A stretch of DNA of 64,000 nucleotides. Source: Aliirhizobium wenxiniae (GTDB taxonomy: Bacteria; Pseudomonadota; Alphaproteobacteria; Rhizobiales; Rhizobiaceae). The stretch covers positions 248,001 through 312,000 of the forward strand of contig NZ_JAEUAN010000003.1 in the NCBI RefSeq assembly GCF_019511445.1. Direction: 5' to 3'. This document shows, in pieces, positions 28,404 through 37,944 of this stretch. The notes under the pieces were generated by a model. The model was not told the DNA's origin, searched no databases, and saw only the letters and a program-made list of their open reading frames with translations. The translations under genes and the position numbers were made by a program. Within the stretch, counting starts at the first letter, position 1, and each line of letters begins with the position of its first letter.

Positions 28404-29864
28404 TCACAGATAGGGTGACCCCAACCAGAGCACCCGTTCAAGCAGACGTTTTGCAAATGGTCGTGAACGAAGACCATGCAGCGTCACCTCTTCCGCAGAG
28501 GAAATAGCCAGATCGATCCTTCGTTCCAAGGCTTGCGCAAATCCGCGATCGAAAACTTCAAGATCGACTTCGAAATTCAGCCGCAGCGACCGCGGGTCGA
28601 TATTCGAGGATCCGACATAGGCCCAGCAGCCATCGATCGCCATCAACTTGGAATGATTGAACGGCCCCGTTGCCCGCCAGATACGGCAGTAGTTTTTCAG
28701 CATCTGGTCGAATTGCGCCGTCATGGCGAGATCGACGAGTTTCAGGTTGTTGGCGCTCGGCACGACGATATCGACCACCACGCCGCGCCGCGCCGCCGTG
28801 ATCAGTGCCGTAATCAGTTCCCGGTCGGGCAGGAAATAGGGAGAGACGATCTTGATCGAGGACCGGGCGATGGAAAAAGCACCCATCAGCATCTTCTGGT
28901 TCGTCTCGACGCTGCGATCCGGACCGGAAGAGACGGTACGCATTATCGTTGGCGAACCGGGCTCAGCATCGGGGGTCGGCACCTTCCAGGCCTCGCCCTC
29001 CAGTTTCTCGCCTGTCGAGAATTCCCAGTCCGCCGCCGAAATCGCCAATAGATCGGCGACGACCGGGCCGGTTACCCTGAAATGCGTGTCGGCGGCGGAT
29101 TTTTCACCGCTGAATTCGCAGGAGAACCCTTCGCGGATATTCATGCCGCCGGTAAAGGCTGTTCTGCCATCGATAACCATGATCTTGCGGTGAGTGCGCA
29201 GGTTCGCATAGGGCAGGCGCAGGCCGGTAATGACATTGCCGTTGAACACATCGACGGTGACGCCGCCCTCACGCAGCATGCCGAGCACGCTAGGCACCGA
29301 ATACCGCGCACCGACCGCATCGATCAGCACCCGGACCTCGACGCCGCGCCGCGCCGCCGCACTCAACGCCTCGATGAACCGCGCGCCGATCCGGTCCCTG
29401 TCGAAAATATAGGTTTCAAGCAGGATGGAACGGCTCGCCCGCCCTATCTCCTCGATCATCGCGCCATAGGCGGCATCGCCATTGTCGAAAGCCGAAATCG
29501 CATTGCCGGTCGTCAGATGATGCCGGGTGACACGATCACCGAGCGTCTTCATCGCCCGGAACCGGTAGCCGAAATCCTCGATCACCTGATCGTCGGTCGC
29601 ATCATAGGAAGCGAAATCGAAACGCTCGGCTCCTTGCAACAGCGAGCGACGATCACCGATGACATTGCGACGGATCCGATTGACGCCGGCGATCATATAG
29701 AATGCGGCGCCGACGATGGGCGACAGCAGGATCACGCCGACCCAGCCGACCGCTGAGCGGACCTCCTCCTTGGTCATGGTCGCATGAATGGCCGCAGACG
29801 CGCCGGCCACCACCGAGATAATGAACAGGATGTGCGGCCAATAGGCGTCGAAAAGCGAGATCAT
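28404..29864 (-). CDS. cls: cardiolipin synthase (phospholipase D family)
   Basis: About 486 residues. Two N-terminal membrane helices (WPHILFIISVVAGASAAIHA and VGWVGVILLSPIVGAAFYMI) are followed by two phospholipase D domains with HKD motifs HRKIMVIDGRTAFTGG (near 230) and HSKLMAIDGCWAYVGSSNID (near 410). This matches bacterial cardiolipin synthases, which join two phosphatidylglycerol molecules or use related lipids at the inner membrane. The ATG at 29864 is preferred over an in-frame TTG at 29873. The upstream gene on the same strand is the aminotransferase; the downstream one is the EEP hydrolase. Confidence 0.88.
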   Translation of the reverse strand: MISLFDAYWPHILFIISVVAGASAAIHATMTKEEVRSAVGWVGVILLSPIVGAAFYMIAGVNRIRRNVIGDRRSLLQGAERFDFASYDATDDQVIEDFGYRFRAMKTLGDRVTRHHLTTGNAISAFDNGDAAYGAMIEEIGRASRSILLETYIFDRDRIGARFIEALSAAARRGVEVRVLIDAVGARYSVPSVLGMLREGGVTVDVFNGNVITGLRLPYANLRTHRKIMVIDGRTAFTGGMNIREGFSCEFSGEKSAADTHFRVTGPVVADLLAISAADWEFSTGEKLEGEAWKVPTPDAEPGSPTIMRTVSSGPDRSVETNQKMLMGAFSIARSSIKIVSPYFLPDRELITALITAARRGVVVDIVVPSANNLKLVDLAMTAQFDQMLKNYCRIWRATGPFNHSKLMAIDGCWAYVGSSNIDPRSLRLNFEVDLEVFDRGFAQALERRIDLAISSAEEVTLHGLRSRPFAKRLLERVLWLGSPYL

Positions 29865-29929
29865 GGCGTCCAATATAGGGACGCCATGAAGCTAGGCAAT
29901 GCGGCCAGACAATTGGAGAAATCAGCGGC

Positions 29930-31285
29930 TTACGCCGAAAGCTCCCTAGCGAACGTTTCAAGCCCGCGCTCCACCTTGTCGAACATGTCGTCGACCTGCT
30001 CGTCGGTGATGATCATCGGCGGGCAAAACGCGATCGAATCGCCGATCGCGCGGCTGATGACGCCCTCGTCCATCAGATATCCGAACAGTTTCGGCCCGAG
30101 CTGTCCGGCGGCAAAGCCTTCGCGCGGCGCAAGCTCGAAAGCGCCGATCAGGCCGACGCCGCGGTGTTCGATGACCAAAGGATGGTCAGCGATCGACTTC
30201 AACCGCGCCAGGAATTTCGGGCTGAGCGACCTGACATTGCCGACAAGATCGCGTTCCTCGATGATTTTGATGTTTTCCAGCGCAACGGCAGCGGCAACCG
30301 GATGGCCGGCAGCGGTGACGCCATGGCCGAATGTGCCGATCTTCGCCGATTCATCCGCCAGCGGCTGATAGACATTCTCATTGATCAAAAGCGCCGAGAT
30401 TGGCTGATAGGAAGACGAGATCTGCTTCGACAATGTCATCATGTCGGGCTGCAGCGCATAGGTCGTCGTGCCGAACATCTCGCCCGTGCGACCGAAACCG
30501 CAGATCACTTCGTCGGCGATGAACAGGACATCGTATTTTTTCAGAACCTTCTGGATCGCTTCCCAGTAACCGGTCGGCGGCACGATGACGCCGCCCGCCC
30601 CCATCACCGGCTCGCCGATAAAGGCGGCAACCGTATCGGGACCTTCCTTGAGGATCAGGTCCTCCAGATCCTTGGCGCAACGCTCGACGAACTGCGCCTC
30701 GGTCTCACCCTCGGTCTTGAAGGCGCGGTAATGCGGGCAGCTCGTGTGCAGCACGCGCGCGATCGGCAGGTCGAAGGAGCGGTGATTGTTCGGCAGGCCG
30801 GTCAGGCTGGCCGAGGCGATGGTGACGCCATGATAGCCCTTGGTGCGGGAAATGATCTTCTTCTTGTCCGGCTTTCCGAGCGCATTCGATCGGTACCAGA
30901 CGATCTTCATCGCCGTATCATTGGCTTCCGAACCCGAATTGGTGAAATAGGCTTTCGACATCGGCACCGGCGCGATCTCGATAAGCTTTTCGGCAAGCTC
31001 GACGGAAGGGCTGTGCGTGCGCGCTGTGAACGTGTGGTAGTAAGGCAGCTTGGCCATCTGCTTTGTGGCAGCCTCGACCAGACGGCTTTCACCGAAACCG
31101 ACGCCGACGCTCCAGAGCCCCGCCATGCCCTCGATATATTGCTTGCCGGCATTATCGTAGACATGGATGCCTTCGCCGCGCTCGATCACCAGCGCGCCGT
31201 CGCGCTCCAGCGCCCGTGCGTTCGTGTAGGAATGCAGATGGTAGGCCTTGTCACGGGCCTCGATGGAATTGGGCTGGATCGTCAC
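29930..31285 (-). CDS. class III (omega) aminotransferase
   Basis: A 451-residue PLP enzyme of the aspartate-aminotransferase-superfamily class III, which move the amino group of an amine or omega-amino acid (for example putrescine, GABA, beta-alanine) to pyruvate or a 2-oxo acid. Motifs: TNSGSEANDTAMKI for the cofactor phosphate, KGYHGVTIAS, and the internal-aldimine lysine in MMTLSKQISSSYQPISA after FIADEVICGFGRTG. The start is a GTG at 31285 with AGGAG eight bases upstream. It follows the AbgB-like hydrolase on the same strand, so the two might be used together in amino-compound breakdown. Substrate unknown. Confidence 0.9.
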   Translation of the reverse strand: MTIQPNSIEARDKAYHLHSYTNARALERDGALVIERGEGIHVYDNAGKQYIEGMAGLWSVGVGFGESRLVEAATKQMAKLPYYHTFTARTHSPSVELAEKLIEIAPVPMSKAYFTNSGSEANDTAMKIVWYRSNALGKPDKKKIISRTKGYHGVTIASASLTGLPNNHRSFDLPIARVLHTSCPHYRAFKTEGETEAQFVERCAKDLEDLILKEGPDTVAAFIGEPVMGAGGVIVPPTGYWEAIQKVLKKYDVLFIADEVICGFGRTGEMFGTTTYALQPDMMTLSKQISSSYQPISALLINENVYQPLADESAKIGTFGHGVTAAGHPVAAAVALENIKIIEERDLVGNVRSLSPKFLARLKSIADHPLVIEHRGVGLIGAFELAPREGFAAGQLGPKLFGYLMDEGVISRAIGDSIAFCPPMIITDEQVDDMFDKVERGLETFARELSA

Positions 31286-31370
31286 GGGCTGTTCTCCTCT
31301 CGCACGAACGCGAATAGGAAATTCATAAGAGGAATTAAGCGGATTTCCAGTCCTTAAACGCGATTTGGTC

Positions 31371-31401
31371 GAGCCCGCCGTTTAAAATAATTGACGGGCT
31401 C
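31371..31401 (-). other. hairpin between AbgB-like gene and aminotransferase
   Basis: GAGCCCG (31371-31377) pairs with CGGGCTC (31395-31401) around an A/T-rich loop. No T-run follows the stem on the minus strand, so it may be a weak terminator or an mRNA-processing stem between the two genes. Confidence 0.4.
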
Positions 31402-31424
31402 ATGACTAAATTTCATGGGTGCGA

Positions 31425-32858
31425 TCAGCGCACCGACATGGCTGCGATCGGCGGCTCTGCTTCAGCCGGAATCGGGCTCTTGTATTCCTGCCCCTTGTGC
31501 CGGCGCTTCAGATCGGCCCATGCGGCTTCGCGCAGCTGCTCGCTGGTCATCGCCGCAAGCCCCGTGGCCGCCATCACCTTTGCAACGGAAGCCATGCCCT
31601 TGTGGGCGAGCGCACTCTTGCCCTGCGCAACCACCTGCCAGGTATGCAGCTGCGTGCCGATGGCGAGCGTCGCGCCATAGGCTTGAACGGTCGGCACGAC
31701 CCAGCTGACATCGCCCACATCGGTAGATCCGCCCATCTGGCGAAGCTCGTTATGGGCAGGCAGAATGAAATCGGCAAGCGGGATATCCCGCTGCTCGAGA
31801 CGCTCCTGCGCCCAGCTGGCCGCAACATCCTCGGGCGTCAGCGTGGCGCGGATTTTTTCTGCAAATGCAACATCCTCGGCATCGAAGGCCGGCGGCCCCA
31901 TGCTCTCCCAGATATCCTGCATCACATCCATCAGCGGCGTGTTGACCACGAGGTTGGAAACGCCGGCAAGCGTGACGGCTTCCACTTTGGTTTCGGTCAT
32001 CAGCGCGGCACCCTCGGCAACCTTCTTCACCCGCTCAATGAGCGCAAAGAGGCCGGAAAGGTCAGCGGCGCGCACGACATAGCGAACCTTCGCATGCGCC
32101 TGAACGACGTTCGGCGAGATGCCGCCCGTATCGAGAACCGCATAATGGATGCGGCATTCGGACGGCATATGCTCGCGCATATAATTGACACCGACACTCA
32201 TCAGTTCGACGGCATCGAGTGCGCTGCGCCCCAGTTCCGGCACGGCGGCGGCATGGGCGGCACGGCCGGTAAAGGTGAAGTCGATGCGGCAATTGGCAAG
32301 CGACGTCTCGCGCTGGACGCCGGCAAAATTGCTCGGATGCCAGCTGATGGCGATATCGACATCGGAAAACGCGCCGTCGCGCACCATGAAGGCCTTGGCG
32401 GCACCACCCTCTTCCGCCGGGCAGCCGTAATAGCGAACGCGGCCGGGCGTGCCCGTTTTTTCGAGCCAGTCCTTGAGCGCGGTTGCGGCAAGCATCGATG
32501 CCGAACCGAGCAGGTTGTGCCCGCAGCCATGGCCGTTGGCTCCTGCGATAAGCGGATCATGCTCCGTCGCATCCGCCTTCTGGCTGAGACCGGCAAGCGC
32601 ATCATATTCACCGAGGAAAGCGATGACCGGACCGCCACTGCCTGCCTCGCCCATGACGGCGGTCGGGATCTTGGCAACGGCATCGGTGATCCGGAACCCC
32701 TGCGCTTCCAGCATCTCGCGATGGGCGGCGGCGGACTGGGTCTCCATGTAGCAGGTTTCGGGCGTCTCCCAGACCTGGTTCGCCAACTCCGTAAACACTT
32801 CCGTCTTACGGTCCACGAGATCCCAGACGAGAGGGAGGTTCGAATTGCCTTCTGTCAT
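31425..32858 (-). CDS. M20-family amidohydrolase, AbgB-like
   Basis: A 477-residue zinc amidohydrolase of the AbgB branch, whose E. coli member with AbgA cleaves p-aminobenzoyl-glutamate. Metal-binding motifs are GANGHGCGHNLLG (near residue 110) and GCPAEEGGAAKA, with FTGRAAHAAAVPE marking the lid domain. Unlike E. coli there is no separate abgA here. The ATG at 32858 (MTEGNSN) is preferred over one at 32897. It is divergent from the dpp operon, so a hydrolase for imported peptides or amides is plausible, but that is inference. Confidence 0.87.
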   Translation of the reverse strand: MTEGNSNLPLVWDLVDRKTEVFTELANQVWETPETCYMETQSAAAHREMLEAQGFRITDAVAKIPTAVMGEAGSGGPVIAFLGEYDALAGLSQKADATEHDPLIAGANGHGCGHNLLGSASMLAATALKDWLEKTGTPGRVRYYGCPAEEGGAAKAFMVRDGAFSDVDIAISWHPSNFAGVQRETSLANCRIDFTFTGRAAHAAAVPELGRSALDAVELMSVGVNYMREHMPSECRIHYAVLDTGGISPNVVQAHAKVRYVVRAADLSGLFALIERVKKVAEGAALMTETKVEAVTLAGVSNLVVNTPLMDVMQDIWESMGPPAFDAEDVAFAEKIRATLTPEDVAASWAQERLEQRDIPLADFILPAHNELRQMGGSTDVGDVSWVVPTVQAYGATLAIGTQLHTWQVVAQGKSALAHKGMASVAKVMAATGLAAMTSEQLREAAWADLKRRHKGQEYKSPIPAEAEPPIAAMSVR

Positions 32859-33363
32859 AAACAGCCGCCTTGAATTTTGGATATGGAATGCAGTCACTGC
32901 ATACCTATCCCTTTCCGCCGCGAGCGCAACGCATAATGCAAAGAATTAAGGCTATGCGCATCAATTGGGCAGCAGCATCGCAGTTGTGATCCAAACCTAA
33001 ATCTTACCGTCTCGACAACCGGTCGATAATCGCTATTCTCGCGCGCCACGGGAAGCAGACACGCTGAGCGAGTAATGCTTCACCGCAAAACAAATATGGA
33101 GTGAATGCGCAAAGGCCAAGCATGATGTTCTGCATTTCGCAGTCGATATGGAAGATTATTCCTTAGACCGTCGAAAGGCATGACGACCGCATGATCCTGC
33201 AGTTTCACCCGAGATGGGGACATAAGTTTCGACCGGCAAGCGTGAAGACCTGCCGGTCAGGAGGTGACGAACACAGGACTTGGCAAAAAGATGCGGCAAA
33301 ACGCATCATAATCAGGGAAATCAACCATGCTGGCAGAGCCGGCATAGGTAGGGAGACTAATCG
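32859..33363 (+). promoter_or_regulatory. 505-base region between AbgB-like gene and dppA; structured dppA leader
   Basis: No gene is seen. The part nearest dppA holds perfect inverted repeats: GACCGGCA/TGCCGGTC (33231-33238, 33251-33258) and GATGCG/CGCATC (33290-33295, 33302-33307), plus an imperfect GCTGGC-aga-GCCGGC just before the start. GGGAGA precedes the dppA ATG. These could fold in a long 5' leader. I could not place promoter hexamers with confidence. Confidence 0.5.
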
Positions 33364-34962
33364 ATGAAACGTACACTTACTCTCGCAGCGGCAGCGCTTC
33401 TGTCCGCAACGTTCTTTGCAGGCGCAGCCAGCGCCAAGACCTTCGTATATTGCTCCGAAGGTTCTCCGGAAGGCTTCGATCCGGGCCTCTACACCGCCGG
33501 CACGACCTTCGATGCTTCGGGCCACCCGATCTACAGCCGCCTGCTCGAGTTCAAGCCGGGCACGACGCAGCCGGAAGCTGGTCTCGCCGAGAGCTGGGAC
33601 ATTTCTTCTGACGGCACCGTCTACACCTTCAAGCTGCGCAAGGGCGTCAAGTTCCAGACCACGGACTACTTCACCCCGACCCGCGACTTCAATGCTGACG
33701 ACGTCATCTTCTCGCTCGGCCGTCAGATCGACGAAAAGAACGCCTGGAACAAGTACATCACCGGCGGCACCTGGGAATATGCCGAAGGCATGGGCTTCCC
33801 GAAGCTGATCAAGTCGATCGAAAAGGTCGATGACCTGACGGTCAAGATCACGCTCAACCGTCCGGAAGCACCGTTCCTGGCCAACATCGCCATGCCGTTT
33901 GCTTCGATCCTGTCGAAGGAATATGCAGACAGCCTCGAAAAAGCCGGCACCAAGGAACAGCTGAACCAGCAGCCGGTCGGCACCGGTCCGTTCACCTTCG
34001 TCGCTTACCAGCAGGATGCGATCATCCGCTACAAGAAGAACGCCGACTACTGGGGTGGCGCTCCGAAGATCGACGATCTCGTCTTCGCAATCACCACCGA
34101 CGCTGCCGTTCGTTACCAGAAGCTCAAGGCCGGCGAATGCCACCTGATGCCTTACCCGAACGCTGCCGACGTTGAATCGATGAAGTCGGACCCGAACCTG
34201 GAAGTTCTGGAGCAGGAAGGCCTCAACATCGCCTACCTCGCCTACAACACGACCCAGGCTCCGTTCGACAAGCCGGAAGTTCGTATCGCGCTGAACAAGG
34301 CGATCAACAAGAAAGCCATCGTCGACGCCGTCTTCCAGGGCATGGCAACTCCGGCAACCAACCCGATTCCGCCGACCATGTGGTCCTATAACAACGAGAC
34401 CAAAGACGACACCTACGACCTCGACGCCGCCAAGAAGATGCTGGCCGACGCAGGCGTCAAGGATCTGTCCATGAAGATTTGGGCAATGCCGGTTTCGCGT
34501 CCGTACATGCTCAACGCACGTCGTGCTGCTGAAATCATGCAGGACGATTTCGCCAAGATCGGCGTCAAGGTCGAGATCGTTTCCTACGAATGGGCTGAAT
34601 ACCTGTCCCGTTCGAAGGACAAGAACCGTGACGGTGCCGCCATCCTCGGCTGGACCGGCGACAACGGCGACCCGGACAACTTCCTCGACACCCTGCTCGG
34701 CTGCGATGCCGTCGGCGGCAACAACCGTGCGCAGTGGTGCAACCAGGAATTCGACGCTCTCGTGAAGAAGGCCAAGTCGACTTCTGACCAGGCTGAACGC
34801 ACCAAGCTCTATGAGCAGGCGCAGGTCATCTTCAAGAAGGAAGCCCCCTGGGCAACCCTCGACCACTCCCTGTCGGTTGTTCCGATGCGTAAGGGCGTAA
34901 CCGGCTTCACCCAGAGCCCGCTCGGCGACTTCACCTTCGAAGCAGTCGATATCGCCGAGTAA
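33364..34962 (+). CDS. dppA: peptide ABC transporter substrate-binding protein
   Basis: A 532-residue periplasmic binding protein of the SBP_bac_5 family that captures di- or oligopeptides for the DppBCDF importer. The Sec signal peptide MKRTLTLAAAALLSATFFAGAASA ends before KTFVYCSEG. Family landmarks include SWDISSDGTVYTFKLRKGVKF and the ligand-lid segment near GYTGDNG-like residues (here GWTGDNGDPDNF, around 436). Codons are strongly biased, as in abundant proteins. It is the first gene of dppABCDF; a hairpin in the 159-base gap before dppB would favour more binding protein than permease. Other ligands such as aminolevulinate or haem are possible in this family. Confidence 0.94.
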   Translation: MKRTLTLAAAALLSATFFAGAASAKTFVYCSEGSPEGFDPGLYTAGTTFDASGHPIYSRLLEFKPGTTQPEAGLAESWDISSDGTVYTFKLRKGVKFQTTDYFTPTRDFNADDVIFSLGRQIDEKNAWNKYITGGTWEYAEGMGFPKLIKSIEKVDDLTVKITLNRPEAPFLANIAMPFASILSKEYADSLEKAGTKEQLNQQPVGTGPFTFVAYQQDAIIRYKKNADYWGGAPKIDDLVFAITTDAAVRYQKLKAGECHLMPYPNAADVESMKSDPNLEVLEQEGLNIAYLAYNTTQAPFDKPEVRIALNKAINKKAIVDAVFQGMATPATNPIPPTMWSYNNETKDDTYDLDAAKKMLADAGVKDLSMKIWAMPVSRPYMLNARRAAEIMQDDFAKIGVKVEIVSYEWAEYLSRSKDKNRDGAAILGWTGDNGDPDNFLDTLLGCDAVGGNNRAQWCNQEFDALVKKAKSTSDQAERTKLYEQAQVIFKKEAPWATLDHSLSVVPMRKGVTGFTQSPLGDFTFEAVDIAE

Positions 34963-34984
34963 TCAGGCGCCATCACAACTTTTT

Positions 34985-35021
34985 GCCGCGGGACGCGTTG
35001 CGTTTCCCGCGGCATTTTCTT
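34985..35021 (+). terminator. intra-operon hairpin between dppA and dppB
   Basis: GCCGCGGG (34985-34992) pairs perfectly with CCCGCGGC (35006-35013) and is followed by ATTTTCTT. It is likely a partial terminator or 3'-end stabiliser that raises dppA mRNA over the downstream genes. Confidence 0.75.
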
Positions 35022-35121
35022 ATGAGATGCCTAAAAATATGGCGGTGACGCCGTTATGACCGGGTCTGTGGCTTGACAAAATCCATGGAACCGGCCCGCT
35101 CCTTTTCCGCAAAGGCTTAAA

Positions 35122-36126
35122 ATGTTTGGCTTCCTTCTGCGGCGCCTCGCCGTCCTGATCCCGACTTTCATCGGGGTCTCCATCATCGCTTTCTCCTTCA
35201 TCCGGCTTCTGCCGGGCGATCCGGTCGCGCTCCTCTCGGGTGAGCGCGTCATGTCTCCGGAGCGCCACGCGCAAATTTCCGCGCAGCTCGGCATGGACCG
35301 GCCGATGGTCATCCAGTATTTCGATTATCTCGGCGGCGTTCTGACCGGCGACTTCGGCACTTCGATCGTCTCCAAGAAGCCGGTTCTCGACCAGTTCCTG
35401 ACGCTGTTTCCGGCGACGGTCGAACTGTCCTTCTGTGCCATCATCATCGCCGTCGCGCTCGGCATTCCGGCCGGCATCATCGCCGCCGTAAAGCGCGGGT
35501 CGATCTTCGATCAGGGTCTTATGGGCATCGCGCTTGTCGGTTATTCTATGCCGATCTTCTGGTGGGGCCTGCTTCTCATCATCCTGTTCTCCGGCATCCT
35601 GCAATGGTTCCCGGTGACCGGCCGCATCTCGCTGATGTTCTATTTCCCGCAGGTCACCGGCTTCATGCTGATCGATAGCCTGATCTCGGGCCAGAAGGGC
35701 GCGTTCGCCTCGGCGCTCAGCCATCTGGCGCTGCCGTCGATCGTGCTCTCCACCATTCCCTTGGCCGTCATCGCCCGCCAGACGCGTTCGGCCATGCTGG
35801 AAGTGCTGTCGGAAGATTATGTCCGCACCGCCCGCGCGAAGGGCCTGTCGCCGTTCCGCGTCATCGGCGTGCATGCGCTGCGCAATGCCATGATCCCGGT
35901 CGTCACCACCGTTGGCCTACAGGTCGGCGTCATGCTGGCCGGCGCCATCCTGACTGAAACGATCTTCTCCTGGCCGGGCATCGGCAAGTGGATCCTCGAT
36001 AGCGTGTTCCGTCGTGACTATGCCGTCATCCAGGGTGGCCTTCTGCTGATCGCTGCGATCATCATGACCGTCAACCTGATCGTCGACCTGCTCTATGGTC
36101 TCGTCAACCCGCGTATTCGCCACTAA
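35122..36126 (+). CDS. dppB: dipeptide ABC transporter permease
   Basis: A 334-residue inner-membrane subunit of the peptide importer. It starts with MFGFLLRRLAVLIPTFIGVSIIAF, the usual first helix of DppB/OppB proteins, and has about six helices. The cytoplasmic EAA loop that contacts the ATPases is visible as DYVRTARAKGLSPFRVIGVHALRNAMIPV. AAAGG lies before the ATG. It forms the channel with DppC encoded next, 16 bases downstream. Confidence 0.94.
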   Translation: MFGFLLRRLAVLIPTFIGVSIIAFSFIRLLPGDPVALLSGERVMSPERHAQISAQLGMDRPMVIQYFDYLGGVLTGDFGTSIVSKKPVLDQFLTLFPATVELSFCAIIIAVALGIPAGIIAAVKRGSIFDQGLMGIALVGYSMPIFWWGLLLIILFSGILQWFPVTGRISLMFYFPQVTGFMLIDSLISGQKGAFASALSHLALPSIVLSTIPLAVIARQTRSAMLEVLSEDYVRTARAKGLSPFRVIGVHALRNAMIPVVTTVGLQVGVMLAGAILTETIFSWPGIGKWILDSVFRRDYAVIQGGLLLIAAIIMTVNLIVDLLYGLVNPRIRH

Positions 36127-36142
36127 GAAGGAGCAAAATCCC

Positions 36143-37063
36143 ATGGCCGACGCCACTCTTACTGCAAAGGCTGCGGAGCCTGTCTCCTCAGCCCAAATGC
36201 GACGCCAGATGCTCAAGGAGTTCTGGTTCTACTTTTCCGAAAACCGCGGCGCCGTCATCGGCCTCTACGTTTTCGTAGCCCTTGTCCTCGTTGCGATCTT
36301 CGCGTCTCTGATCGCGCCGCATTCGCCGTTCGAACAATACCGCGATGCCGTGCTGAAGCCACCAGCATGGGTCGAAGGCGGTAGCTGGACCTTTGTCCTC
36401 GGCACCGATCCGATCGGCCGCGATATTCTTTCGCGCCTGATCTACGGCGCACAATATTCGCTGTTCGTCGGTCTGGTCGTCACCACGCTGTCGCTGGCCG
36501 CCGGCATCATCGTCGGCGTCATCGCCGGTTATTATCGCGGCTGGGTCGATACGATCATCATGCGCCTGATGGACATGATCCTGGCCATCCCGTCGCTGCT
36601 TCTCGCACTGGTGCTCGTCACCATTCTCGGTGCCGGTCTCAACAGTGCGATGATCGCCATTGCCGTGACGCTGCAGCCGCATTTCGTGCGCCTGACCCGC
36701 GCTGCCGTGATGGCCGAAAAGTCCCGTGACTATGTAACGGCTGCCCGCATTGCCGGTGCAAGCCCGCTGCGCCTGATGTTCCGCACCATCCTGCCGAACT
36801 GCACCGCACCGCTGATCGTTCAGGCGACGATGTCGTTCTCCAACGCCATTCTCGATCTCGCCGCTCTCGGCTTCCTCGGCATGGGCGTGCAGCCGCCGTC
36901 TCCGGAATGGGGCACGATGCTGGCCGAAGCCCGCGAATTCATCCTGCGCGCCTGGTGGGTCGTCACCTTCCCGGGCCTTGCAATCCTCATCACCGTTCTT
37001 GCCATCAACCTGATGGGCGACGGCCTGCGCGATGCGCTTGATCCGAAGCTGAAGAGGTCCTGA
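36143..37063 (+). CDS. dppC: dipeptide ABC transporter permease
   Basis: A 306-residue second membrane subunit. A cytoplasmic N-terminus (about 1-35) precedes the first helix GAVIGLYVFVALVLVAIFASLIAP, as in DppC/OppC, and FVLGTDPIGRDILSRLIYGAQYSL is the family's typical periplasmic segment. The EAA loop is DYVTAARIAGASPLRLMFRTILPN. The ATG at 36143 has AAGGAG upstream and excludes an upstream extension overlapping dppB. dppD starts two bases after its stop. Confidence 0.94.
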   Translation: MADATLTAKAAEPVSSAQMRRQMLKEFWFYFSENRGAVIGLYVFVALVLVAIFASLIAPHSPFEQYRDAVLKPPAWVEGGSWTFVLGTDPIGRDILSRLIYGAQYSLFVGLVVTTLSLAAGIIVGVIAGYYRGWVDTIIMRLMDMILAIPSLLLALVLVTILGAGLNSAMIAIAVTLQPHFVRLTRAAVMAEKSRDYVTAARIAGASPLRLMFRTILPNCTAPLIVQATMSFSNAILDLAALGFLGMGVQPPSPEWGTMLAEAREFILRAWWVVTFPGLAILITVLAINLMGDGLRDALDPKLKRS

Positions 37064-37065
37064 TC

Positions 37066-37944
37066 ATGTCGCTTCTGCAAATCGATAATCTCACCGTCGA
37101 ATTCGAAACCTCGACCGGCTGGTTCCGCGCCGTCGACGGCGTCTCGGTTTCCGTCGACAAGGCCGAAGTGCTCGCCATCGTCGGGGAATCCGGCTCCGGC
37201 AAGTCGGTCTCCATGCTGGCCGTGATGGGGTTGCTGCCGGACACGGCAAAGATCACCGCTGACCGCATGCTGTTTGAAGGCAAGGATATCCAGAGCCTCT
37301 CCGGCACCGAGCGGCGCAAGCTGATCGGCAAGGATATCGCCATGATATTCCAGGAGCCGATCGCCAGCCTCAACCCGTGCTTCACGGTCGGTTTCCAGAT
37401 CGAGGAAGTTCTGCGCATCCATCTCGGCTTGGGCAAAAAGGAGCGCCGTGCGCGTGCGATCGAACTGTTCAAGCAGGTTGGCCTTCCCAACCCGGAAGAG
37501 CGGATGAACGCCTTTCCGCACCAGATGTCGGGCGGCCAGTGTCAGCGCGTGATGATCGCCATCGCGATCGCCTGTAATCCCAAGCTCCTGATTGCCGACG
37601 AGCCGACGACGGCGCTCGACGTGACGATCCAGAAGCAGATCCTCGATCTGATCATGGACCTGCAGGCGCGCACCGGCATGGGCCTGATCATGATCACCCA
37701 CGACATGGGCGTTGTGGCGGAAACCGCCGACCGCGTCGTCGTGCAGTACAAGGGCCGCAAGATGGAGGAAGCGGACGTGCTTTCGCTGTTCGAAAACCCG
37801 AAGAGCAATTACACCAAGGCGCTTCTGGCGGCTCTGCCCGAAAACGCCACGGGTGACCGCCTGACCACGGTGTCCGCCTTCTTCGACGGCAACCCGGAAC
37901 CGGCACCTTCCGCAGGAGCATCGGCCGCAGGAGCATTCGCATGA
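37066..37944 (+). CDS. dppD: dipeptide ABC transporter ATP-binding protein
   Basis: First ATPase of the importer, 292 residues. Walker A is GESGSGKS, the Q-loop is [13 protein letters not shown], the signature is [12 protein letters not shown] and Walker B is [12 protein letters not shown], followed by the switch histidine in MITHDMG. The usual C-terminal oligopeptide-transporter extension is shorter than in enteric DppD and lacks its cysteine cluster. The stop overlaps the dppF start by 4 bases (ATGA), so the two ATPases are translationally coupled. Confidence 0.93.
   Translation: MSLLQIDNLTVEFETSTGWFRAVDGVSVSVDKAEVLAIVGESGSGKSVSMLAVMGLLPDTAKITADRMLFEGKDIQSLSGTERRKLIGKDIAMIFQEPIASLNPCFTVGFQIEEVLRIHLGLGKKERRARAIELFKQVGLPNPEERMNAFPHQMSGGQCQRVMIAIAIACNPKLLIADEPTTALDVTIQKQILDLIMDLQARTGMGLIMITHDMGVVAETADRVVVQYKGRKMEEADVLSLFENPKSNYTKALLAALPENATGDRLTTVSAFFDGNPEPAPSAGASAAGAFA

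Noticed and set aside
33205..34866. 553-codon minus-strand open frame opposite dppA
   Set aside because: It results from strong codon bias in dppA; no family resemblance, and dppA has a signal peptide and binding-protein motifs.
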